DNA of 11,277 nt from positions 1 to 11,277 of the forward strand of contig JALOMD010000220.1 in NCBI GenBank assembly GCA_025455595.1, written 5' to 3'. Under the pieces are notes generated by a model, which was given only the letters and a program-made list of their open reading frames with translations, searched no databases and had not been told where the DNA came from. Position 1 is the stretch's first letter; each line of letters starts with the position of its first letter. The DNA comes from Cytophagales bacterium (GTDB lineage Bacteria > Bacteroidota > Bacteroidia > Cytophagales > 172606-1). Positions 1-7,506 of the stretch are shown in pieces. The position numbers and the translations under genes were made by a program.

Positions 1-1943
1 ATTTGGCTTCCGGGAAACAGCGCGTACAGATGCGAGATGTGCCGGTGTCCGATTTCCGGTTCCTTGTAATCCTCTATCCATTCCTGTAAAACGCCCGTTC
101 GCGGACTGATTTGCAACGGTGCCAGACGAGCCAACGCTTTTTCCAGTTCCGCCTTGAACGCGGGTTCGAAAGGCTGGCCGGGCGTGCTCAGATCGGCAAT
201 GGCCCGCAGGCAGTTGTTGAACAACTCACGGCAGATCTGCATGTCCATGCTGGCCCCGTAGGTGAACTGGTATTGGGTGCCGTCGGCTTTCTCAAAAGCG
301 TTCTCGGGCGAATGCGACGGGTTGGTCACCAGTTTGCCCGCCATCGGCATTCCGGCGGGAATGGGAACCAAGAAGTCAAGGTAGAACAACGCCGCCCCTT
401 TCATGAGCGGAAACGCACGGTTCCGTAGGAAAGCCTTGTCGTTCGAGAACAGGTAGTGTTCAAACGGGTGGTGTGCCAGCCAGCCGCTGCCCATGGGCCA
501 CACGCCCACCACGCCGTCGGCGGGGGCGGTGCGCCAGAACGCGTCCGTCAAGTGGTGCACCACCCAGCCACGGGCGTTGTACATGGTTTTGGCGGTATGG
601 CGACCGTGAACCGCCAGCGAATCCATCAATGCAAACAAGGGAAGCGTACACTCCGGTAGGTTCACGGCCTCGGCAGCCATGTAGTTCATTTGCAGGTTGA
701 TGTTCGTGTGGAAATCGGAATTCCACGGCGGGTTCATGCTCTGGTTCCAGATGCCCTGCAAGTTAGCCGGGAGGGGGCCTTTCCGGGAGGAAGCAATCAG
801 CAGGTAGCGGCCGTACTGGAAAAGCAACTCGGACAGGTACGGGTCTTCGTAGTCCTGCTTCGCCACGCGTTCCAGCCGTTTGTCCTGCGGCAGTTCATCG
901 GCCTCGGATTGGGGCGACAACCCGATTTTCACGCGGTTGTACAGGGATTGGTAGTCGGCCAGATGTGCTTGGAACAATTTTGCAACGGGCTGACGCACAG
1001 CCGCGCGGATGGTTTGCAAACACGCCCCGGCCGGATTTTTCCTGGTGTAGCTGGTGGCCGCCGCAATGTACAGAACCAAATCACTGGCGTTCCTTACCGT
1101 CAGCACGCCGTCTTTGCTTACCGCCACATTGCCTGTGGTACTCACGGCTTTGACGTGGGCACTGAATTGCATCCCTACGTTTTTTTTGGTTTTCTCGTGC
1201 AGGCGGTTTATTTGACCGTTCATGGCGATGCAGGTCGGTTCGGCATCTGAAGCAACCGAAACGGCATCCTTTTGCCTCGTCAGGCGGATGCGCAGGTTGA
1301 GGCCACCGGGCTTGTCGCAGGAAAACCTGACCACCATCACCTCAGCCGGATGGGAGGCGAACACTTCGCGGCGGTAGTTGGCCCCCGCATGGGTGAACCG
1401 GGTGACCGCCACGGCCGAGTCTATGCTCAACCAACGCCGGTAATGGCTGTAAACGGTATCTTGCGGGGCCGTCAGCGATTCGATAAACAAATCGCCCAGC
1501 GACTGGTACGGGCTGATAGTCGGCGGAATGCCCAACATGGTTTTTTCGGCTAATTGCTCGGAAGCGTCGTTTTTGCCCTCGAACATCAGCCGTTGCACTT
1601 CGGGCAATGCCTTGCCGGAAAGCGGATTGACGGCATCGCGCCGGTAGCCGTCCCAAAGGGTTGATTCGTTGAGTTGTATCCTTTCGCCAAAAACACCCCC
1701 GAACACCATCGCCCCCAGCCGCCCGTTGCCGACCGGCAATGCCTCGAACCAGCCTTTCTGTTCAAAATGAAACGGATTGTTGAATTCCTTGGCCTCGTAG
1801 GTGAATTTCTTGGGCTGGTAGGCGGGCTTTTCGAACCAGAGCCGCATGGGTTTCTGTTGCGAAAAAGCCTTGCCAGCCAGCGTCAGTATCGTGAGAAGAG
1901 CAATGAAACCGTTTCGGAATTCGATGGGAATGTATAGACTCAT
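1..1943 (-). CDS. GH95 alpha-L-fucosidase, secreted, C-terminus cut by window edge
   Basis: The frame is open from the ATG at 1943 to the left edge (647 codons). It begins with a signal peptide (MSLYIPIEFRNGF, then a hydrophobic stretch ending ...KAFSQ). GH95 hallmarks appear in order: a GNGRLGAMVFGG block with LNESTLWDG near the N-terminus, GPLPANLQGIWN, then NIN at residues 414-416, SPEN with its Glu at about 547, EW at 621-622 and HRH at 633-635. In GH95, two Asn of the NIN type and a Glu act with a late Asp to hydrolyse alpha-1,2-L-fucosides by inversion; I infer these are the matching residues. The late Asp motif and about 150 residues would lie beyond the edge, judging from the usual length near 800 aa. 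The usual NYW after NIN reads NYM here. The 310-bp spacer upstream suggests its own promoter. Alpha-L-galactosidase activity, known in GH95, is an alternative. The family call is firm, the substrate is not. Confidence 0.93.
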   Translation of the reverse strand, partial: MSLYIPIEFRNGFIALLTILTLAGKAFSQQKPMRLWFEKPAYQPKKFTYEAKEFNNPFHFEQKGWFEALPVGNGRLGAMVFGGVFGERIQLNESTLWDGYRRDAVNPLSGKALPEVQRLMFEGKNDASEQLAEKTMLGIPPTISPYQSLGDLFIESLTAPQDTVYSHYRRWLSIDSAVAVTRFTHAGANYRREVFASHPAEVMVVRFSCDKPGGLNLRIRLTRQKDAVSVASDAEPTCIAMNGQINRLHEKTKKNVGMQFSAHVKAVSTTGNVAVSKDGVLTVRNASDLVLYIAAATSYTRKNPAGACLQTIRAAVRQPVAKLFQAHLADYQSLYNRVKIGLSPQSEADELPQDKRLERVAKQDYEDPYLSELLFQYGRYLLIASSRKGPLPANLQGIWNQSMNPPWNSDFHTNINLQMNYMAAEAVNLPECTLPLFALMDSLAVHGRHTAKTMYNARGWVVHHLTDAFWRTAPADGVVGVWPMGSGWLAHHPFEHYLFSNDKAFLRNRAFPLMKGAALFYLDFLVPIPAGMPMAGKLVTNPSHSPENAFEKADGTQYQFTYGASMDMQICRELFNNCLRAIADLSTPGQPFEPAFKAELEKALARLAPLQISPRTGVLQEWIEDYKEPEIGHRHISHLYALFPGSQ

Positions 1944-1975
1944 GTGAACAATGGTTGCTTTGGGTTGAAAATTTG

Positions 1976-2057
1976 GCAAAAAATGCTCAAAACGCGTGCT
2001 TGCAAATTCTGTCTAATTTTTGCGTATGCGTTTTGAGCAAAAATCTGTTAAAACGGC
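1976..2057. repeat. Dispersed palindrome, two copies (partial 1976-1995, degenerate 2028-2057)
   Basis: The segment at 1976-1995 contains the loop and right arm (GCTCAAAACGC) of the palindrome found in every spacer of this window. The segment at 2028-2057 is a full-length but degenerate copy: its left arm GCGTTTTGAGC is intact and its right arm ends TTAAAACGGC. TGCTCAAAACGC (1984-1995) and GCGTTTTGAGCA (2028-2039) are exact reverse complements around a 32-bp loop. They end 33 and 84 bp upstream of the fucosidase ATG. This could be a paired operator or the remains of two repeat insertions. Confidence 0.7.
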
Positions 2058-2144
2058 TGATTTGACAGAAAATAGTATCTTTTGAAAACTCAAAACCCTG
2101 TGTAGATTCAGGTTTACTTTCAATAGATTTAGTGGATTTCACCA

Positions 2145-2239
2145 AGTAACTCCGAATGTTATTCAAAGTGCCATGCTTGCATGGCTTGGGTGCAGCAAAA
2201 GTCGCTTCGCGACTACTCCGAATAACATTCGGAGTTACT
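2145..2239. repeat. 95-bp nested-hairpin intergenic element
   Basis: A 20-bp perfect inverted repeat starting AGTAACTCCG (2145-2164 with 2220-2239) encloses two further hairpins. These are GCCATGC-TT-GCATGGC at 2170-2185 and AGTCGC-TTC-GCGACT at 2200-2214. It starts 14 bp past the stop of the GH-G gene, so its RNA could fold into a three-branched structure at that transcript's 3' end. There is no T-run, so a Rho-independent terminator is not clearly supported. The size, long termini and absence of coding capacity fit a non-autonomous repeat (MITE or REP-like). No target duplication is obvious. Confidence 0.8.
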
Positions 2240-2253
2240 GTGTTCCACATCAC

Positions 2254-4131
2254 TCATTTGTCAGTCTTTTGGTTTTCCAGTAGCATCATGTACCCCAGCA
2301 AAGCACCCCAGTGATAGAAATTGTCACTCCGGTTCAGGGCTTCGTCCGGCAGCCGCCCCACGCCCGACGCATGGTAGTTCTCATAGACGCTCCTGTTTTC
2401 GCGCCAGTTTTTCAGCAAAAGCCGGTTGGACTTGGACACCAAGCCTTTCCGGGCTTCGGGAAAGTCGTAGTTTGTCAGTCCGAGGTAAACCAGGAAATTA
2501 AGCGGTGCCCAGATTCGGCCACGCCAGTAGTCTTGTTGCTTGAAAGCGGTGTCGGTGCGTGCAATGGACGGCAGCACCCACTCGCCCCAAAACTCGTGCG
2601 GATTCAACAGATGGCTTTCCACCATCCGCTGTGCCTGCTTGGGCGTGGCAATCCGGGCGATGAGCGGATAGAACAACGTGGGCGAAAGCCGGTCGCTCCA
2701 AGCGCCGGTGTCGGTGCGTTTGTTCAGGAAAATCCCTTTTTCCTCGTGCCAGAGGCTTTGCACGGCCTTCGCAAAAGTATTCGCCCGCCGGGCGAGTTCC
2801 CGGTTTTCCGCCGGACGGTTCAATACGGTTGCCAGCTCGGCCAACGCTTTGCAATCGGCCACGTACAGGCTCATCAAACCTACGTCGGCCAGTGCCATCC
2901 GGTGCGTGGCCGAGTCGAAAGGCACGCCGTCGTACATGGGCGAGTTGTCCAAGCCCGATTCGTAAGCTGCCCCTTGCCAAGTATTTGCGGCACCGTCGGG
3001 CGGCACCGGGTTGGTTCCCCAACACAAGTAACCCTTGGTTTGGCGGTTCGCTGGCCACCAGCGGTTCCACGCCAACAGGCGGTCAAAAAGCAGTTCGACC
3101 AGCCATTTGTCTTTGTATTGTTGGTAAAGCCTTTGCACCACAAGGCCACCCACCGGCGGCTGCGAACGATCCGGCGAACCCAAGCCGTGCGCGGCGACGT
3201 AGTTGGGCACCATGCCCCACCGGTCAATAGTCTTGCTGACTTCCACTGCATTCGCGTAGGCCAATGCCTTGTTGTCGAAACCCGCCATCAGAGCCGACAG
3301 GTACGTGTCCCAATCGAAAAGCACGTAATGCCCGCCAAAAAACGTATTCCAATTGCGGCTCACGGGAGCAATCACCGCTTGGCGTTCGGGGTCATAGATT
3401 GTATTCCACGACAAGGCACTTTGCAGAGCCAAATAAGTTTCTTCGTGCGGCTTGTGCTGCTGCAATTTTCCCTCAAAAGCCGAACGACCCGCCCGAACCA
3501 TGTCTTGTATGCTTTGCAGGCTGCGGCGGGTTCCCACCGACACACCAATGGTCTGATTGAAGTTGAACGCCAGATAAGGGCTGCGCAACGGCAGGAAATC
3601 GGCTACCGTCGCAACCGTGCCCTGCACGCGCCACAGCCTGTTGCCCGCCTCTGCCCGAATGCGGCCAGAGTCTGATTGTATTTGTCCGGGCCTGTTCCAC
3701 AGCATTCCGACCTCCACAACCAGCGTAGGGTTGATGGCGGGCAGTTTCTCAGGCGTAACCAAGATGACCAGATCGGTTCCGTTGCTGGCCGTCTCTACTT
3801 TGGCCACCGTGCCTTCCCAAGCCACCGTGCACTCGGTGTAACTTCCGTCGTAGGCGTGGTAGCCCGCTGTGATATTTTCGGGCCGTTTGTCTTTGGTCGA
3901 GAGATAGGATTCGTGCAAATACCGGTTGCCGGAAATGAGGTTGTTTTTGAAACCGATGTTTACAGACAACCCTTCGGGCAAAAGCACATGGCTCAGGACG
4001 CTCTGTGTATTCCAAGTATTCCAGCCTTGGGCCAACTGCTGCTGCAACCGTTTGTATGGGTCGCCGGGGCTTTGGGCAACGGCTGCGCCGCACACGAGCA
4101 GGATCAGAATATGAAAGACTGTTTTTATCAT
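2254..4131 (-). CDS. Secreted clan GH-G glycosidase (GH63/MGH1-like, alpha-glycosidase type)
   Basis: A 625-aa protein starting at the ATG at 4131, chosen because it opens a clean signal peptide (MIKTVFHILILLVCGAAVAQ). A longer reading from 4266 would begin inside a mobile repeat. An N-terminal beta-rich part starts with GWNTWN (36-41). The C-terminal (alpha/alpha)6 domain has FDWDTY (272-277), ESGLDNSPMYD (391-401), YWRG (535-538) and SVYENYH (581-587), then SDNFYHWGALL. By comparison with GH37/GH63 enzymes, Asp395 of ESGLDNS would be the general acid and Glu584 of YEN the base, for inverting hydrolysis of an alpha-linked sugar. The fold call is solid; the exact family and substrate (alpha-glucoside, mannosylglycerate-like or other) are not determined. 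Location is periplasmic or exported. Spacers of 310 bp downstream and 251 bp upstream suggest separate transcription. Confidence 0.85.
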   Translation of the reverse strand: MIKTVFHILILLVCGAAVAQSPGDPYKRLQQQLAQGWNTWNTQSVLSHVLLPEGLSVNIGFKNNLISGNRYLHESYLSTKDKRPENITAGYHAYDGSYTECTVAWEGTVAKVETASNGTDLVILVTPEKLPAINPTLVVEVGMLWNRPGQIQSDSGRIRAEAGNRLWRVQGTVATVADFLPLRSPYLAFNFNQTIGVSVGTRRSLQSIQDMVRAGRSAFEGKLQQHKPHEETYLALQSALSWNTIYDPERQAVIAPVSRNWNTFFGGHYVLFDWDTYLSALMAGFDNKALAYANAVEVSKTIDRWGMVPNYVAAHGLGSPDRSQPPVGGLVVQRLYQQYKDKWLVELLFDRLLAWNRWWPANRQTKGYLCWGTNPVPPDGAANTWQGAAYESGLDNSPMYDGVPFDSATHRMALADVGLMSLYVADCKALAELATVLNRPAENRELARRANTFAKAVQSLWHEEKGIFLNKRTDTGAWSDRLSPTLFYPLIARIATPKQAQRMVESHLLNPHEFWGEWVLPSIARTDTAFKQQDYWRGRIWAPLNFLVYLGLTNYDFPEARKGLVSKSNRLLLKNWRENRSVYENYHASGVGRLPDEALNRSDNFYHWGALLGYMMLLENQKTDK

Positions 4132-4184
4132 TGGAATTACTGTCGGAATGCGAATGCAGTAGATTTGATTGGGCTTAAAAGTCA

Positions 4185-4313
4185 GTACTTTAGGACTTAC
4201 GCAAAACTTTGGCAAAGGTGCTGGCGGTGAGCAAGTTGCGCGGAAACCTTTGCCAAAGTTAAACAACTCATTTTCAATGACCTATATAGCTTTTAGCGTA
4301 AGTCCTGTACTTT
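4185..4313. mobile_element. 115-bp MITE-like element (4192-4306) with 7-bp target duplication
   Basis: AGGACTTACGC at 4192-4202 is matched by its reverse complement GCGTAAGTCCT at 4296-4306, giving 11-bp terminal inverted repeats. The element is flanked by the direct repeat GTACTTT at 4185-4191 and 4307-4313, the signature of a transposition target duplication. A second perfect 15-bp inverted repeat, AACTTTGGCAAAGGT (4205-4219) with its complement at 4246-4260, forms a strong internal hairpin with a 26-bp loop. There is no coding capacity. It lies 60 bp upstream of the GH-G start codon and supplies a false upstream ATG (4266) in the same frame. It probably derives from an insertion sequence whose transposase acted in trans; I cannot name the family. 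Confidence 0.82.
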
Positions 4314-4324
4314 ATAAAAGCCAA

Positions 4325-4344
4325 CGGCTAACAGCTAATAGCCG
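4325..4344. repeat. Short hairpin beside the dispersed palindrome
   Basis: CGGCTA (4325-4330) and TAGCCG (4339-4344) pair around an 8-nt loop, and the right arm overlaps the first bases of the 30-bp palindrome at 4341. Function unknown; it could be part of the 3' end of the arabinofuranosidase transcript. Confidence 0.5.
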
Positions 4345-4370
4345 TTTTGAGCAAAAAATGCCCAAAACGC
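4341..4370. repeat. Dispersed 30-bp palindrome, full copy
   Basis: Arms GCCGTTTTGAGC and GCCCAAAACGC flank the loop AAAAAAT. It sits 12 bp past the stop of the disrupted arabinofuranosidase gene and 209 bp before the GH-G start. If the MITE-like element and one target copy (122 bp) are removed, that distance becomes 87 bp, like most other copies in the window. It may be an operator, a structured transcript end or a mobile palindrome. Confidence 0.8.
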
Positions 4371-4382
4371 TCACGTCAAATT

Positions 4383-5788
4383 TCAGGGTTTGCACACCAA
4401 CATCGTGATAGAATTGGCTGGCAACGTGAAATCCATTTTACTTGTTCCGGCTTGATTCTCTGTAGTCTTGGCCCAACTCGGTGCCGCATCGTCAGGCGAT
4501 GTTCCGATGAATTCCCACTGGTCAAACCGGTAATTGTTCACAAAGTTGCTGATGTTCATTTTCACCCTTTGTACAGACGTTTCGCGGTTCAAAATGAACA
4601 GGTTCAGTTGTTTGCTGTCCTTGGCATAGGTGGCGTAACACTTTATGCGTCCCGTCGAGGTTGCCGTCACCATGCTTTCAAGCAAATAATTTCCCAGAAT
4701 GCTGGTGCCCATGCCCGTCGCGTTCAACTGTCCGTTGGGTTGTATGGCATCGTACAGATTTAGGGCTTGCGACCCACTGGTGTTTTCTATCCAGCGCGTT
4801 GTCCACAGACAAGCCGTGTGTAGCTTTGGCTTGGAAACAGACTCGGCCAACATCTCGAAACTACACAAGGCATGACCCAAGTTGTTGCGGTTCGGCCACG
4901 TTTTGTTCGCGAAATCAATGCTGTTGTATTCCGACTCTATCACGCCGATGCGTGCCTTGTCAGCCGCACTTGCCGCGTTGTTGATGGCAGCAATGGCCAA
5001 ATCCGTTTCTGTGTTCAGACTGCCCGTGTATCGTCTGTACGTCTCGTAAGATGAAACCTGTACGGGCAAATAATTACTGACGGCCAGATAGTCTATTCTC
5101 GAAGCGGATGGGCCGGCCAGCAACACGGGCCACCAGTCGGCTTTGCCGTTCACGATGATTTTGATGGAAGGGTCTATGCCGCGCATGGCATCGGCAAATT
5201 CAACCACGTCGTTGGCGTACTGCGAGGCTGTCGTGAATCCGTTGTAGCTGGTTTCCAAATACGATTCGTTGCCGATCATCCAAAGCTTGATGCCATATCC
5301 TTTCGTGATGTTGGCGTACCGCACCCATTCCACGGCATTGGTCAGCAGTTGCGATTTCGTGGGCTTAGGGCCGCACGTCCAAGGCGAGTACATGGCATCG
5401 TAGGCCACGACAACAAGCGGCTGGGCCTGTGCTTTGTTACACACGAGCATGAACTCGTCAAAATCCAACACTTCGCTCTTTGCCGTCTGATCAGGGCGGT
5501 AAAAACGCGCATCGGTGGTCGGGAAAGTGCAAAAGGCGGTTCTTGGAGCCGCCGCGCTGTACGGGGGCGAACTGAAATAATAATTGTCCGATTTAGCACC
5601 GCGTCATCCATCAGGTAATTCACATTTATTCCCACTTCCTTGCCAGACAGCACCCTGATGACATCATTGACATCAACGGTGAGGTTTGTAACAGGAATTT
5701 CCGGCGCGGCGGGTTGTATCTGTTTGTTGTTGCACGCAAGGATGAGGAGTGCCAAACCTAACGCCAGTATGTTTTTTGATTTCGTCAT
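4383..5788 (-). pseudogene. GH51-like alpha-L-arabinofuranosidase lipoprotein, disrupted by out-of-frame internal deletion
   Basis: The N-terminal frame starts at the ATG at 5788 with a lipoprotein signal (MTKSKNILALGLALLILAC, Cys19). It runs through VGINVNYLMDDAVLNRT, then loses similarity near 5586 and stops at 5342. The homologous frame resumes one phase over at about 5594 (KSDNYYFSSPPY) and continues to 4383. It carries DFDEF, VVAYDAMY, WVRYANITKGYG, WMIGNES (Glu codon 5265-5267, probable acid/base), IESEYNS (second Glu, codon 4929-4931, probable nucleophile) and an all-beta C-terminal domain ending LPANSITMLVCKP. The segment usually between these parts in such (beta/alpha)8 enzymes, an ALKEMG...LRYPGG-type stretch, is missing. 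I estimate 25-35 residues are lost; the net change must be 3n+1 bases. If intact it would release arabinofuranose side chains. An assembly collapse is the main alternative to a true pseudogene. GH51 is the best fit, but a related clan GH-A family is possible. Confidence 0.78.
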
Positions 5789-5942
5789 TTCGGTTTCCAA
5801 AGCTGGGCGAAGTAATGTATGAGATTTTGTAGCAAATCAATTCTGACAGGTTTTTGCTTGAAACGGTTGTACTGAGAAGCGTTTTGGGCGTTTTTTGTCG
5901 AATCTGATTTTGTCCAATCCGAAACAGGCAAGCAAAACCGTG
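5789..5942. repeat. Spacer with degenerate palindrome copy (5879-5901) and a gapped inverted repeat
   Basis: GCGTTTTGGGC followed by GTTTTTTG (5879-5897) matches the left arm and loop of the dispersed palindrome with one difference from the copy at 4341-4370 read on the minus strand. The right arm is degenerate. It lies 90 bp upstream of the arabinofuranosidase ATG. Around it, GGTTTTTGCTTG (5849-5860) and CAAGCAAAACC (5929-5939) are near-complementary (one extra T). No gene is visible. A TTG that would add four residues to the downstream lipoprotein (5800) is less likely than the ATG at 5788. Confidence 0.55.
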
Positions 5943-7316
5943 TCATTTCTTTTCGGGTTCTATCACAAAAAGATGCTCTTTCGGTTGGGCAGCCTGATAA
6001 GCTCTTTGCCGCAGCACTTCCGACTGTTCTGTTAAATAATGCTCTTGCGGCTTAGTTTCTATGTAGGTTTTCAACTGACCCGCAAACCAGTCGCCTGCCG
6101 GATAACGGGTTCTGATGAGTTCTTCCAAATGGAGTTTTACCGCCCCGAAATCGTCTTTTTTCTCAAAGGTTTTCAGCAAGCCGTATTCAACCAATTTCAG
6201 TGTTCTTAATTTGCTTTCCATTTTCCACAAATCGGACAGAATCGCCTGTACCTGTAAGGCTTGCCTGTATTGCGGGGTATGTTGGAAATCAGTGAGATTG
6301 ACACCGGCTTTCAGTTGCACATGACTGAACACGCCGACCAGCACGGAATCAATTCGCAACCGGTACTTACCAGGGCGAAGCGTAGTCATCTCGATTATTT
6401 CTTGGTTAAAATCCGCCGCGAAAGGAACCAAGGCAGCACCTTGCTGTTGCGCAGGCAGAATCGGGAATGGCAGCGCGTTTTCTTTCACATGCATTTTACA
6501 TACGCCCGATTTGACAGAAAAAGACTGAATGCTACAGTTTTGACTGAGGCGTTTCGTTTCCTTGAACGTCTCAGCGATGTGGATGCGGGACACCTGCTTG
6601 GGCATCTGGGTGGTTTTCAGGAACTGATAGGCCATGACCAAGTGTCCGGGTGCGGCGGGATGCACCCGATCCTGTGAGATGATTGTCGCCGACGGGTCTT
6701 TGGCCTGTAGCTGCGTATTGACGGTCTGTAGGATTGTCCAATAGTCTATCGTGAGCAGTTGGTATTTGTCGGCCAATTGATGTACGTAGTCGGCGCATTG
6801 TTTGAGTGCATCGTTCACGCCGAAATGGTTGGGTGTTTTCAATACGGCTGTCTGGTCGTAGATGGTGGGTTTCTGTAGAATCACCCGGATGTTCTTCGAC
6901 AGGAAAAGTCTCACAATGCTATCCAATTGCACTTTGTACCGGGCAATGGCCGCCTCTCTCTTTTGCAGTGTGTCAACAGACGTGGTTGCCTTCGGGCCAT
7001 ACAGGTTGCGGTTCACATCGTTCATGCCAATCATAATGACCGCGTGCGTGGGCCGGTGTATCAGAATGTCGCTTTCGAGACGGTTGAGTATGCCTTCTGT
7101 GACATCACCGGGAACGCCCGCGTTGAAAAAACGCACCTGACGGCCAGGAAACCGCGTGACGTAATACAGAAGGATGTTGTGGTGAAAATCGCCGCCGGTT
7201 GTGATGCTGTTTCCTACAAAGCAAACCCTGTCTCCTTGCCCGAAAAATGTTTGCTGGGCATAAGAGATGTGTGTGCACAATAGAAACAAAAAAACAGTGC
7301 TATAGAGGTTACGCAT
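5943..7316 (-). CDS. Secreted SGNH/GDSL hydrolase (probable carbohydrate esterase)
   Basis: A 457-aa protein. The ATG at 7316 was chosen because it opens a signal peptide (MRNLYSTVFLFLLCTHISYA, cut before QQT). A 20-codon longer reading would start inside a palindromic repeat. SGNH blocks are complete: block I VGNSIT with nucleophile Ser37, block II NAGVPGD with Gly around 67-70, block III GMND (97-100) with Asn99, and block V DRVHP with Asp216 and His219. The catalytic domain ends near residue 240. About 215 further residues follow, with a beta-type segment and then a Lys/Glu-rich helical C-terminus (about 350-457) that I do not recognise. The family includes rhamnogalacturonan and xylan acetylesterases. 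Among glycosidase genes, removal of acetyl or other acyl groups from a polysaccharide is the likely role, but specificity cannot be read here. Confidence 0.87.
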   Translation of the reverse strand: MRNLYSTVFLFLLCTHISYAQQTFFGQGDRVCFVGNSITTGGDFHHNILLYYVTRFPGRQVRFFNAGVPGDVTEGILNRLESDILIHRPTHAVIMIGMNDVNRNLYGPKATTSVDTLQKREAAIARYKVQLDSIVRLFLSKNIRVILQKPTIYDQTAVLKTPNHFGVNDALKQCADYVHQLADKYQLLTIDYWTILQTVNTQLQAKDPSATIISQDRVHPAAPGHLVMAYQFLKTTQMPKQVSRIHIAETFKETKRLSQNCSIQSFSVKSGVCKMHVKENALPFPILPAQQQGAALVPFAADFNQEIIEMTTLRPGKYRLRIDSVLVGVFSHVQLKAGVNLTDFQHTPQYRQALQVQAILSDLWKMESKLRTLKLVEYGLLKTFEKKDDFGAVKLHLEELIRTRYPAGDWFAGQLKTYIETKPQEHYLTEQSEVLRQRAYQAAQPKEHLFVIEPEKK

Positions 7317-7362
7317 GTGTTGTCTGTTAGGTTTGCTACAGGAAAATCGCCGGATTCCGGTC

Positions 7363-7392
7363 GGCGTTTTAAGCATTTTTTGCTCAAAACGC
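7363..7392. repeat. Dispersed 30-bp palindrome, full copy
   Basis: Arms GCGTTTTAAGC (7364-7374) and GCTCAAAACGC (7382-7392) pair with one A/G difference around the loop ATTTTTT. It ends 47 bp upstream of the SGNH hydrolase ATG, so it would lie in or near that gene's promoter or leader. Confidence 0.82.
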
Positions 7393-7400
7393 TAAAGACC

Positions 7401-7500
7401 CCACTCCAGCCCTCCCCCAAGGGAGGGAGAAAAAACTCCCCCTTCGGGGGGTGGGGGCTTTTCTCCCCTCTCCCTTGGGAGAGGGGCCGGGGTGAGGGCT
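7401..7500. repeat. C/G-rich triple-hairpin intergenic repeat
   Basis: Three hairpins follow one another: CCCTCCC/GGGAGGG at 7410-7427 (loop CCAA), CCCCC/GGGGG at 7438-7450 (loop TTC) and CCCCTCTCCC/GGGAGAGGGG at 7465-7486 (loop TT). The strand asymmetry and CCCTCCCCCAAGGGAGGG-type units resemble the C/G-rich spacer repeats common in Bacteroidota genomes. It fills the gap between the VCBS lipoprotein stop and the palindrome upstream of the SGNH gene. Confidence 0.8.
7430..7450 (-). terminator. Probable intrinsic terminator of the VCBS lipoprotein gene
   Basis: Read on the minus strand, CCCCC-GAA-GGGGG (7450-7438) is followed after two bases by six T (7435-7430). It lies 56 bp past the lipoprotein stop. 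This is the arrangement of a Rho-independent terminator, here built from one unit of the C/G-rich repeat. It implies that the SGNH hydrolase has its own promoter. Confidence 0.55.
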
Positions 7501-7506
7501 TTTTTG

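Larger units (their letters stand above)
1944..2253. other. 310-bp spacer between the GH95 and GH-G genes
   Basis: No credible gene is visible; the single 88-codon frame here lies across repeats and resembles no protein I know. The half nearest the fucosidase start holds one partial and one degenerate copy of the dispersed 30-bp palindrome, which together also form a 12-bp perfect inverted repeat (1984-1995 with 2028-2039). The half nearest the GH-G stop is a nested-hairpin element. The fucosidase promoter should lie here, but I could not pick a convincing Bacteroidota -33/-7 pair. Confidence 0.6.

Noticed and set aside
690..1250. 186-codon plus-strand frame opposite the GH95 gene
   Set aside because: A shadow of the fucosidase reading frame; no domain, and the minus strand is clearly coding.
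1944..2144. Bacteroidota-type promoter (TTTG / TAnnTTTG) for the fucosidase gene
   Set aside because: Several weak partial matches exist in this A/T-rich stretch, but none has both boxes at acceptable spacing, so none is called.
2311..3675. 454-codon open frame on the plus strand
   Set aside because: It is antisense to the GH-G glycosidase, which has a signal peptide and all expected motifs. The plus-strand translation shows low-complexity Arg/Pro/His-rich text with no recognisable domain.
4132..4266. N-terminal extension of the GH-G glycosidase to an ATG at 4266
   Set aside because: The extension is encoded largely by the MITE-like element and would bury the signal peptide that starts at 4131.
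5342..5606. Programmed ribosomal frameshift in the arabinofuranosidase gene
   Set aside because: A shift alone would not restore the missing LRYPGG-type segment, and no downstream pseudoknot or typical slippery heptamer was seen at the junction.
7317..7376. 20-codon N-terminal extension of the SGNH hydrolase
   Set aside because: It starts inside the palindrome copy and precedes a complete signal peptide that begins at 7316.
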